In this document: one piece after another, positions 7,498-14,098 of the stretch | How the letters are laid out: every line of letters begins with the position of its first letter | How positions within the stretch are numbered: the first letter of the stretch is position 1 | Origin: Comamonadaceae bacterium | GTDB taxonomy: Bacteria > Pseudomonadota > Gammaproteobacteria > Burkholderiales > Burkholderiaceae_C | DNA length: 16,396 nt | Reading direction: 5' to 3' | Assembly (NCBI GenBank): GCA_947466165.1 | Contig: CANIDW010000005.1 | Coordinates: forward strand, 1-16,396 | Notes under the pieces: model-generated | What the model was told of the DNA's origin: nothing | Seen by the model: only the letters and a program-made list of their open reading frames with translations | Database searches by the model: none | Program-made: the position numbers and the translations under genes

Positions 7498-8259
7498 ATG
7501 ATCCGAAAACTTTTTTATTTCTCCTCGCCGCAAAACTTCTATCCACTGGCCGGTAAGTTGTGGCCTATGTTCGCTTGCCTGGCCACGGCGCTCACGGTTT
7601 GGGGACTCTGGTTGGGTATGTTTGTGGCGCCTACCGATGTACAGCAAGGTGAGGGCTACCGGATTATTTACGTGCATGTGCCTGTGTCCTGGATGTCCAT
7701 GGTGATTTACCTGGCCATGGCTTTTTGGGCTTTGTTGGGACTGACCTTCAACACCCGTCTTTCCGGCATGTTGACCAGCGCATTGGCGCCCACCGGCGCC
7801 ATCTTTGCTTTTCTATCGCTCTGGACCGGGGCACTTTGGGGAAAACCCATGTGGGGCACCTGGTGGGTTTGGGATGCCCGCCTGACCTCAGAGCTTATTT
7901 TGTTATTTTTGTATTTAGGCTTCATCGCTTTGACCAGTGCCATTGATGACGCTCGCCGTGCTGACAAAGCCGGTGCTATTTTGGCCTTGGTCGGGGCGCT
8001 CAACGTGCCGGTCATTTATTTTTCAGTCAAATGGTGGAACACTTTGCACCAAGGCGCTTCAGTGTCATTGACCAAAGGCTCCAGCATGCAGCAGACCATG
8101 CTGGAAGCTATGCTCATCATGGCTGTCGCATTTTGGATGTATGCCATTGCCATGACGCTTTACAGAGTCAGAAGCATCATATTGATTCGGGAGAGACACT
8201 CACAGTGGGTGGCTGACTTGCCTGAAGTCAAAGCGAAATCTTTGGAGGCCCGGACATGA
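7498..8259 (+). CDS. ccmC: Heme handling protein CcmC
   Basis: CcmC is a polytopic inner-membrane protein of the heme handling protein family that presents heme to CcmE, forming the covalent holo-CcmE intermediate. The 253-residue protein has six hydrophobic segments and the tryptophan-rich WWD motif (WGKPMWGTWWVWDARLT, 114-130, with D126) facing the periplasm. The two external heme-ligand histidines are present at H60 (YVHVPVSW) and H184 (NTLHQGAS), the same numbers as in E. coli CcmC. It lies between ccmB and ccmD, and its stop overlaps the ccmD start as ATGA. No strong ribosome binding site precedes it, so its translation may depend on ccmB. Confidence 0.97.
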   Translation: MIRKLFYFSSPQNFYPLAGKLWPMFACLATALTVWGLWLGMFVAPTDVQQGEGYRIIYVHVPVSWMSMVIYLAMAFWALLGLTFNTRLSGMLTSALAPTGAIFAFLSLWTGALWGKPMWGTWWVWDARLTSELILLFLYLGFIALTSAIDDARRADKAGAILALVGALNVPVIYFSVKWWNTLHQGASVSLTKGSSMQQTMLEAMLIMAVAFWMYAIAMTLYRVRSIILIRERHSQWVADLPEVKAKSLEART

Positions 8260-8447
8260 TCTGGTCAAGTTTTTCTGATTTTTGGTCCATGGGTGGCTAT
8301 GGACTTTATGTATGGGGAAGTTTTGGCGTGACAGCAGCCTTGTTGGCTGCCGAAGCTTTTTGGACCCGGCGAGGCCGCCAGAACGCGCTGACCCATGTGC
8401 TTGCCGAATTACAGGCAGCCGATGCCAACGGCAAGGACTGGCGCTGA
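8256..8447 (+). CDS. ccmD: Heme exporter protein CcmD (small membrane protein)
   Basis: CcmD is a small single-span protein that stabilises CcmE-CcmC and is needed to release holo-CcmE from the CcmABCD complex. The 63-residue product begins with WSSFSDFWSMGGYGLYVW, has one hydrophobic segment (about 18-37) and a basic cytoplasmic tail (WTRRGRQ), as expected of the family; the conserved aromatic G-Y segment precedes the membrane helix. A strong ribosome binding site, GGAGG at 8244-8248, lies 7 bases before the ATG. Its start overlaps the ccmC stop, and its own stop overlaps the ccmE start by one base (TGATG). Sequence conservation in this family is low, so the call rests partly on size and position. 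Confidence 0.93.
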   Translation: MIWSSFSDFWSMGGYGLYVWGSFGVTAALLAAEAFWTRRGRQNALTHVLAELQAADANGKDWR

Positions 8448-8899
8448 TGAAAGCCAGGCACCAACGATTTTTATTGATCAGCTTGGCCGTGGCTGCTTTG
8501 GCCATTGCGGGCATGTTTGTTTTGAATGCTTTTCAAAGCAACTTGGTTTTCTTTTTCACGCCCACGCAAGTCTTTCAAGGCGAAGCGCCTAAAGGTAAGG
8601 CGTTTCGGGTTGGCGGCATGGTCAAAGAGGGGAGCCTGAAAAAAGACGGAGAAAACGTGCAATTTGTAGTGACAGACTTTGCCAATGAAGTGCCTGTGGT
8701 TTACAAGGGCATGCTGCCCGACTTGTTCAAAGAAGGTAAGGGCGTTGTGACGCAAGGTAAATTGAATCAGGGCAATCAGTTTGCAGCCTCCGAAGTTTTG
8801 GCCAAACACGACGAAAACTACATGCCGCCTGAGGCGCAACATGCTTTAGACAAAGCCGGCGCAGCCAAAGCCGCCCAAACCTACAAACCAGCCAATTAA
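8447..8899 (+). CDS. ccmE: Periplasmic heme chaperone CcmE
   Basis: CcmE binds heme covalently through a histidine and carries it from CcmC to the CcmF/H/I ligase. The 150-residue protein has an N-terminal membrane anchor (about 8-27), an OB-fold periplasmic domain with FRVGGMVKEGSL (53-64), and the heme attachment motif VLAKHDENYMPPE (117-129) with the attachment histidine H121 and the axial ligand tyrosine Y125. The start at 8447 overlaps the ccmD stop and has AAGGA 9 bases upstream; a longer open frame upstream of it is only ccmD in another frame. The histidine (not cysteine) type fits the presence of CcmI and the rest of the classic proteobacterial System I. Confidence 0.97.
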   Translation: MKARHQRFLLISLAVAALAIAGMFVLNAFQSNLVFFFTPTQVFQGEAPKGKAFRVGGMVKEGSLKKDGENVQFVVTDFANEVPVVYKGMLPDLFKEGKGVVTQGKLNQGNQFAASEVLAKHDENYMPPEAQHALDKAGAAKAAQTYKPAN

Positions 8900-8915
8900 T
8901 TGAAAAGAGTTTGGA

Positions 8916-10844
8916 ATGATTGTTGAAGTCGGTCACTTTGCCTTGATCCTTGCCGCATTCGTTGCTTTGGTGCAAGGGGTCTTGCCACTGGCGGGCACCA
9001 TCAACGGTCACCAAAGATGGCAGGGCTTGGCCAGACCTGCAGCCATCGTGCAGTTTTTGCTGATTGCCTTTTCCTATGGCGTGCTGACCAACGCTGCGGT
9101 CACGGACGACTTCTCAGTCAAGTACATCGCAGAGCATTCCAACTCACTTTTGCCCGTTCAATACAAAGTGGCCTCAGTCTGGGGTGGCCATGAGGGGTCC
9201 TTGTTGATGTGGGTGCTGATGTTGTCTGGTTGGACGCTGGCCGTGGCCTTGTTTTCCCGCACCTTGCCTTTGGCCATGGTCGCGCGGGTGATTGCTGTTT
9301 TGGGCTTTGTGTCGGTGGGGTTTTTAAGTTTTATTTTGATCACCTCCAGCCCGTTCGAGCGCTTACTGCCTGCCCCGCTCGACGGTCGGGATTTGAATCC
9401 TTTGCTGCAAGACCCCGGCCTGGTGATACATCCACCCATGTTGTACATGGGCTATGTCGGTTTTTCTGTCGCATTTGCTTTTGCGATATCGGCTTTGTTA
9501 TCGGGTCGCATGGATGCAGCCTGGGCTCGTTGGTCCCGCCCCTGGACAGTGGTGGCCTGGATTTTCATGACCGCTGGTATCGCGCTGGGCTCTTGGTGGG
9601 CTTACTATGAACTGGGCTGGGGTGGTTGGTGGTTCTGGGACCCTGTTGAAAATGCCTCCCTCATGCCCTGGCTCTTCGGCACGGCCCTGATCCACGCCTT
9701 GATGGTCACCGACAAGCGCGGTGGTTTCAAAGCCTGGTCTGTGCTGCTGGCAATCGGCGCATTTTCTTTGTGCTTGCTAGGTACTTTCCTGGTGCGCTCT
9801 GGCGTTTTGACCTCTGTTCATGCTTTTGCGTCTGACCCCAAGCGCGGCGTTTTTATATTGATTTTTTTGGCGCTGGTGGTGGGTATTTCCCTGACCCTCT
9901 TTGCCTGGCGCGCTCCCAAAGCGACTCTGGGCGGCAAGATCGCCTTGGTGTCGCGCGAGTCCATGCTGCTGGCCAACAGTGTGTTGCTGGTGGTGGCCAC
10001 GGGCGCTGTCTTGCTTGGGACCGTTTACCCGCTGATCATTGATGCCCTGAATTTAGGCAAGCTCTCAGTGGGTGCGCCGTATTTCAACGCGGTGTTTGTA
10101 CCCCTGATGGTGCCTATCGTCTTTCTGATGGTTCCCGGCGGTATTGCACACTGGCGGGAGTCCAGGGGCAAAGAGCTGGGTCGCCAGATGCGCTGGCCTG
10201 CCTTGGCCGCCGTGCTGGCTGCCGCTGCGATTTTGATTTTCAGCGAGCGCGGTACCTGGCTCACTGCCATGGGTATGGCCCTGGCCACCTGGGTGGTGGT
10301 GGGCTTGTTGGTTCAAATTGTGGCGCGCGTTCAAAAACCGGGCCGCATAGCACTGTCATTTTGGGGCATGCATTTAGCCCACCTTGGCATAGCCGTGGTG
10401 GTCGTGGGCATCACATTGGTCAAGGGCTATGAAATTGAGCGCGATGTGCGCATGGGACTGAACGACACGGTCAGCATCGAAAACTACAGCTTCGAATTGG
10501 TGGGCCTCAATCAAGTCAATGGCCCCAACTACAAAGCGATGCGTGCAACGGTGAATGTCAGTAAAGATCAAAAACCGCTCGAGGTCTTGTACCCGGAAAA
10601 AAGAAGGTATTTTTCGTCGGCCATGCCCATGACCGAGGCGGCGATTGACGCCGGGCCTTTGCGTGACTTGTATGTTTCTCTTGGCGAAGCCATAGAGGGT
10701 GACAAGCCGCAGTGGAGTGTGCGTGTTTACTACAAGCCTTTTGTGTCCTGGCTTTGGTACGGCGCTATTTTGATGGTCCTGGGCGGCTTGCTGGCTGTGA
10801 GTGATCGCCGTTATCGCAAGTCTGCTATGAGCGCAGCCTCCTGA
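8916..10844 (+). CDS. ccmF: Cytochrome c heme lyase subunit CcmF
   Basis: CcmF is the large integral membrane core of the heme ligase that takes heme from CcmE and joins it to the CXXCH of apocytochrome c, also reducing the heme iron. The 642-residue length is normal. It shows many hydrophobic segments, WGGHEGSLLMWV (89-100), and the tryptophan-rich WWD motif WGGWWFWDPVENASL (235-249). The four histidines expected from E. coli CcmF are present: H172 (IHPPMLYMGY), H260 (ALIHALM), H302 (TSVHAFA) and one of H486/H489 (FWGMHLAHLG). A periplasmic domain occupies about 515-615 before the last membrane helix. An AAAGAG ribosome binding site lies 6 bases before the ATG. It follows ccmE by 16 bases and precedes ccmG by 15. 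Confidence 0.98.
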   Translation: MIVEVGHFALILAAFVALVQGVLPLAGTINGHQRWQGLARPAAIVQFLLIAFSYGVLTNAAVTDDFSVKYIAEHSNSLLPVQYKVASVWGGHEGSLLMWVLMLSGWTLAVALFSRTLPLAMVARVIAVLGFVSVGFLSFILITSSPFERLLPAPLDGRDLNPLLQDPGLVIHPPMLYMGYVGFSVAFAFAISALLSGRMDAAWARWSRPWTVVAWIFMTAGIALGSWWAYYELGWGGWWFWDPVENASLMPWLFGTALIHALMVTDKRGGFKAWSVLLAIGAFSLCLLGTFLVRSGVLTSVHAFASDPKRGVFILIFLALVVGISLTLFAWRAPKATLGGKIALVSRESMLLANSVLLVVATGAVLLGTVYPLIIDALNLGKLSVGAPYFNAVFVPLMVPIVFLMVPGGIAHWRESRGKELGRQMRWPALAAVLAAAAILIFSERGTWLTAMGMALATWVVVGLLVQIVARVQKPGRIALSFWGMHLAHLGIAVVVVGITLVKGYEIERDVRMGLNDTVSIENYSFELVGLNQVNGPNYKAMRATVNVSKDQKPLEVLYPEKRRYFSSAMPMTEAAIDAGPLRDLYVSLGEAIEGDKPQWSVRVYYKPFVSWLWYGAILMVLGGLLAVSDRRYRKSAMSAAS

Positions 10845-10859
10845 GTTAAAGCGATTTCG

Positions 10860-11447
10860 ATGAAAAAATTTTATATTCCGCTCGGAATTTTCTTGGTGTT
10901 GGTGGCTTTCCTGGCCATCGGACTCAAGCGCAACCCGCAGGAAATTCCATCACCTTTGCTGGGTAAGCCGGCGCCTCTTTTTTCTTTGAGTACTTTGAAT
11001 CCTGGTGGTGCCAAGTTTGGACCGCAAGACATGAAGGGCAAGGTTTGGATGCTCAATGTCTGGGCCACATGGTGTGTCGCATGTCGCGACGAGCATCCCT
11101 TGCTGGTGGCTTTCAGTAAAGCCAACCAATTGCCTATCGTGGGCTTGAACTACAAAGAAGTTCAAGCGCAAGATGCGCCAGCGGGACGACAGCTCACTCC
11201 TGAAGAAAAATTGCGTATCGCGCGTGAACGCAGCGCAGTTTGGTTGCAGCGTTTAGGTGACCCCTATGTCGTTTCGGTGTTTGACCTTGATGGTCGCGTC
11301 GGCATCGACTACGGTGTTTATGGCGTACCGGAAACCTACATCATTGATAAAGAAGGTGTGATTCGGTACAAGCGGGTCGGGGCCGTCACGCTGGAGACGC
11401 TGCAGTCCCAAATTCTTCCTTTGCTGCTGAAGTTAAATGCCTCCTAA
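10860..11447 (+). CDS. ccmG: Membrane-anchored thioredoxin-like protein CcmG (DsbE)
   Basis: CcmG is a periplasmic thiol reductant that keeps the apocytochrome c CXXCH cysteines, or CcmH, reduced for heme attachment. The 195-residue protein has an N-terminal signal anchor (about 5-22) and a thioredoxin fold with the active site WCVAC (71-75; C72 and C75), an acidic residue soon after, and the cis-proline loop GVYGVPE (152-158, P157) characteristic of CcmG. Electrons should come from a CcdA/DsbD-type membrane protein, which is not encoded in this window. The stretch about 101-125 between the two motifs is the family's usual insert. It is preceded by ccmF and followed after 18 bases by ccmH. 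Confidence 0.96.
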   Translation: MKKFYIPLGIFLVLVAFLAIGLKRNPQEIPSPLLGKPAPLFSLSTLNPGGAKFGPQDMKGKVWMLNVWATWCVACRDEHPLLVAFSKANQLPIVGLNYKEVQAQDAPAGRQLTPEEKLRIARERSAVWLQRLGDPYVVSVFDLDGRVGIDYGVYGVPETYIIDKEGVIRYKRVGAVTLETLQSQILPLLLKLNAS

Positions 11448-11465
11448 GTCGCATCGAAGGTCGCC

Positions 11466-11957
11466 ATGAAATCAACTTATCGTCTTCTCAAGACACTGTT
11501 CGTGGCAGCGTGCCTGGTGCTGTCCGGTGTGACAACGGCGATGGCCAAAGAAGCCTTGCCCATGGCCCAAGATCCAGTGCTTGAAAAACGCTTGATTCTG
11601 ATCTCCGAAGAGTTGCGCTGCCTGGTTTGCCAGAACGAATCGCTGGCCTCTTCACGCGCAGAGTTGGCCAACGATTTACGCGAAGAAGTGCGCAAACTCA
11701 TTGCACAAAACCAAAGTGATCAGCAGATCAAAGACTATTTAGTCACTCGCTATGGCGACTTCGTTTTGTACCGTCCGCAAGTCAAACCTCTGACCTGGGT
11801 GCTGTGGTTCGGCCCTTTTTTACTGTTAGTGGTCGCTGTTTGGGGCATGTTTTCTTACGTGCGGCAACGTCAGTCTGCCCAAACGACAGTTGCGGTGTTG
11901 AGTGACGCAGACAGACGCAAGGCCCAGGCTATTTTGAACTCAGGAGACGCTCCATGA
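11466..11957 (+). CDS. ccmH: Cytochrome c maturation protein CcmH
   Basis: CcmH is a periplasmic, membrane-anchored thiol-disulfide protein that works with CcmG on the apocytochrome cysteines and belongs to the CcmFHI heme ligase. The 163-residue protein begins with a signal peptide (hydrophobic part about 10-22, probable cleavage near TAMA-KEA at 27-28), has the redox motif LRCLVCQNESLASS (50-63; C52 and C55) and a C-terminal membrane helix (about 109-131). In E. coli the ccmH gene encodes a fusion with the CcmI domain; here the two are separate genes, as in Pseudomonas and Rhodobacter. GAAGG lies 5 bases before the ATG, and the stop overlaps the ccmI start as ATGA. Confidence 0.97.
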   Translation: MKSTYRLLKTLFVAACLVLSGVTTAMAKEALPMAQDPVLEKRLILISEELRCLVCQNESLASSRAELANDLREEVRKLIAQNQSDQQIKDYLVTRYGDFVLYRPQVKPLTWVLWFGPFLLLVVAVWGMFSYVRQRQSAQTTVAVLSDADRRKAQAILNSGDAP

Positions 11958-13231
11958 TGAGCACCATGCTCTTTATGCTGCTTGCATTGGCGATGTGTCT
12001 TTGCATTGCGGCTGTATTCATTTGGTTCCTGATTCGTCAGCGGCCGGTGCGCACTTCTGCAAGCCAGGCCAAGCTCAATGCCAGCGTCTATCGCGCGCAA
12101 ATCTCGGATCTCGACTTTGAGCATCAAAGCGGTCATATCAGTGCGCAAGAGTGGCAACAAACACGTGATGAGCTGAGCCAACGATTGCTGGAAGACACAT
12201 CGGTTGGTGACGACCCTGGAGCCCGAAAAGAAAAGCCCGCGCTGTGGACTGCGCTTTTGATCGGATTGACCTTGCCCGTGGCCTCTTTGAGTATGTATCT
12301 TTGGGTGGGCGAGCCACAGGCGCTTCAAGCCATGGCGACTGAGCAGCCTGAAAAAGCAATGCAGGCGGAGTTGTCCGGCATGGCGCAGACTTTGGCTAAA
12401 AAACTGGAAGCCAACCCGGATAACCAAGAGGGTTGGGTGATGCTGGGACGCAGTTATCGCACCCTAGAAAAATACGACAACGCCGTGAGTGCTTACGACC
12501 GCGCCTTGAAGCTGTCTCCTGACGATGGTGTGAAGCTCGAGCGTGCAGAAGTGCTTGCGTTGAAGGCGCAGGGCAACTTTGACGGCGAGCCCTGGAATGT
12601 GATTCGCGAAATTTTAAAAAAAGATCCGCAACAAAAAGGTGCTTTGTTGCTGGCCGGCAGTGCCTCCTATGCGCATGACAAATACGCCGATGCGCTGCGT
12701 TACTGGCAGCAAGCGCGCAAGCTGCTTGCTGCAGACCACCCTGATGTACCCAGCCTGGAAGGCGCTATCGCCACCGCTCAAAACAAACTTGGTTTGCCTG
12801 TGACGCCCCCAACAAGCTTGCCTCAAGCGCCTGCTGCAGCTTCTGGTGCCGGCGCCACTGCCTCAGTTTCTTCAGGCGCGCAGGCCGGTTTGAATATCAC
12901 GGGGCGTATCAGTCTTGCTGCGGCCTTGAAAGACAAGGCCAGCCCGACGGACATGGTCTATGTGTACGCCAGCCCTGCCAACGGCGATCGGATGCCCTTG
13001 GCGATATTCAAAAGCACGGCGGCCAAGCTTCCTTTGAACTTCACCTTGGACGACAGTACCGCCATGCTGCCTGAGCGCAAACTCTCCGGTGCTGGCGAGG
13101 TCATCCTCAAAGCGCGTATTTCTAAATCGGGCAACGCCATTCCCCAGTCGGGTGACTTGACCGGCACTTTGGGCCCGGTCAAAGTCGGCGCTAAGGGTTT
13201 GATATTGGAAATCAAAGAGCAAATTCCTTGA
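11954..13231 (+). CDS. ccmI: Apocytochrome c chaperone CcmI (TPR protein)
   Basis: CcmI holds the apocytochrome c C-terminus and delivers it to CcmF/CcmH. The 425-residue protein has two membrane helices (about 4-27 and 97-117) with a cytoplasmic loop that carries the family pattern LNASVYRAQISDLDFE...GHISAQEWQQTRDELSQRLL (41-79). A periplasmic TPR domain follows at about 144-260 (for example WVMLGRSYRTLEKYDNAVSA). A low-complexity Pro/Ala/Ser/Gly linker (about 281-311) leads to a C-terminal domain (about 313-425) of the type present in long CcmI proteins and thought to help apocytochrome and heme-chaperone contacts. It is the last ccm gene. A good ribosome binding site, AGGAGA, lies 6 bases before the ATG, inside ccmH. 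No clear terminator follows. Confidence 0.93.
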   Translation: MMSTMLFMLLALAMCLCIAAVFIWFLIRQRPVRTSASQAKLNASVYRAQISDLDFEHQSGHISAQEWQQTRDELSQRLLEDTSVGDDPGARKEKPALWTALLIGLTLPVASLSMYLWVGEPQALQAMATEQPEKAMQAELSGMAQTLAKKLEANPDNQEGWVMLGRSYRTLEKYDNAVSAYDRALKLSPDDGVKLERAEVLALKAQGNFDGEPWNVIREILKKDPQQKGALLLAGSASYAHDKYADALRYWQQARKLLAADHPDVPSLEGAIATAQNKLGLPVTPPTSLPQAPAAASGAGATASVSSGAQAGLNITGRISLAAALKDKASPTDMVYVYASPANGDRMPLAIFKSTAAKLPLNFTLDDSTAMLPERKLSGAGEVILKARISKSGNAIPQSGDLTGTLGPVKVGAKGLILEIKEQIP

Positions 13232-13335
13232 CGCTGGTTCAACTACGCCGTTCAAGTTGACTGCGCTCGGACATCGTCTTTGGGCACTCTATGCCGGGCT
13301 CTGTAGCCTTGAATTGGGCTACAATGTGAGGCTTA
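13232..13335. other. Intergenic region between ccmI and tRNA-Arg
   Basis: These 104 bases hold no gene. An inverted repeat TCAACT...AGTTGA lies just after ccmI but lacks a T-run, so it is not a convincing terminator. A second inverted repeat, TGTAGCC (13302-13308) and GGCTACA (13317-13323) around an 8-base loop, overlaps the predicted tRNA -10 box. Confidence 0.5.
13320..13325 (+). promoter_or_regulatory. Predicted -10 box of the tRNA-Arg promoter
   Basis: TACAAT matches TATAAT in five of six bases and lies 10 bases before the tRNA 5' end, so the primary transcript would have a leader of only a few bases. No good -35 box is found at the usual distance, which lowers confidence. The discriminator GTGAGGC is G-rich, as in stringently controlled stable RNA promoters. 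Confidence 0.4.
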
Positions 13336-13412
13336 GCGGCTGTAGCTCAGTTGGATAGAGTACTTGGCTACGAACCAAGGGGTCGTGGGTTCAATTCCTG
13401 CCAGCCGCACCA
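13336..13412 (+). tRNA. tRNA-Arg (anticodon ACG), CCA encoded
   Basis: The 77-base cloverleaf folds fully. The acceptor stem is GCGGCTG/CAGCCGC with discriminator A and an encoded CCA. The D arm is GCTC/GAGT, and the anticodon arm CTTGG-CTACGAA-CCAAG has anticodon ACG at loop positions 34-36. A 5-base variable loop and the T arm GTGGG-TTCAATT-CCTGC complete it. A34 would be deaminated to inosine by TadA to read CGU, CGC and CGA. It sits alone between ccmI and greB with its own terminator. Confidence 0.97.
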
Positions 13413-13419
13413 GACGGAT

Positions 13420-13450
13420 GCCCTGGAACAGCAATGTTCCAGGGCTTTTT
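13420..13450 (+). terminator. Strong intrinsic terminator after tRNA-Arg
   Basis: GCCCTGGAACA (13420-13430) and TGTTCCAGGGC (13435-13445) form a perfect 11-base-pair stem closed by a GCAA tetraloop, followed directly by TTTTT. It starts 8 bases after the tRNA CCA and separates the tRNA from greB. Confidence 0.93.
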
Positions 13451-13543
13451 CGTTTGTGTCCCACCCCGCCCGGGGTGGTCACTGTGCTGGCGAGTAGACT
13501 TGCCCTGGTTCAATGCTTTTTAGAATATTTGTCAGACTTTGCT

Positions 13544-14098
13544 ATGAGCCAAGCCAAACTCCCAGCGACAGAACCGGATGAAGACTCGCCCTCTTTGCCG
13601 CCGATTCCTGCGGGCGCGCGCAACTACATCACGCCGGCCGGTTATGCCAGGCTCAAAGCGGAGCTGTTCGAGCTCATCGACACTGAAAGGCCTAAGGTGG
13701 TGGACATTGTTCACTGGGCTGCCAGCAATGGCGATCGATCTGAAAACGGCGACTACATCTATGGCAAAAAGCGCTTGCGTGAAATTGACAGGCGCATCCG
13801 TTTTTTAACCCAGCGTCTGGAACTGGCTGAAATTACCGACCCGTCTATTCACCACGGGCGAGACCAGGTATTTTTTGGCGCCACAGTGGTGTATCTGGTT
13901 GACGGACAAACCGAGCGCTGCGTCACCATCATGGGCATTGACGAGGCCGACAGCGCTGCCGGCGAAATCAGCTGGGTGTCACCCGCCGCCCGAACCCTGC
14001 TCAAGGCCCGTGTGGGTGATGAACTCAGCCTGGTCACACCGCAGGGTGTGCAGCTGCTCGAGGTCATGCAGGTGTGTTATCCGGCGCCGCCGGACTGA
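13544..14098 (+). CDS. greB: Transcription elongation factor GreB
   Basis: GreB enters the RNA polymerase secondary channel and stimulates cleavage of backtracked RNA. From the ATG at 13544 the protein has 184 residues. The frame is open back into the tRNA, but that part crosses the tRNA terminator and has no GreB character, so the later start is chosen. The N-terminus has about 26 extra Pro/Glu/Asp-rich residues compared with E. coli GreB (158 residues). Then comes YITPAGYARLKAEL (28-41), the coiled-coil tip GDRSENGDYIYGKKRLREID (63-82) with catalytic acids D64 and E67, and the C-terminal FKBP-like domain. The YIYGKKRLREIDRR pattern is of the GreB rather than the GreA type. No ribosome binding site is evident. 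The 3' end overlaps the convergent spoT by 22 bases. Confidence 0.94.
   Translation: MSQAKLPATEPDEDSPSLPPIPAGARNYITPAGYARLKAELFELIDTERPKVVDIVHWAASNGDRSENGDYIYGKKRLREIDRRIRFLTQRLELAEITDPSIHHGRDQVFFGATVVYLVDGQTERCVTIMGIDEADSAAGEISWVSPAARTLLKARVGDELSLVTPQGVQLLEVMQVCYPAPPD

Noticed and set aside
13238..13256. Inverted repeat TCAACT/AGTTGA after ccmI as a terminator
   Set aside because: The stem is only 6 base pairs and is followed by CTGCGCTCGG with no T-run.
13364..13543. Upstream extension of the greB frame starting inside the tRNA
   Set aside because: It would begin within the tRNA-Arg gene, cross its strong terminator and encode no GreB-like sequence; the ATG at 13544 is the reasonable start.
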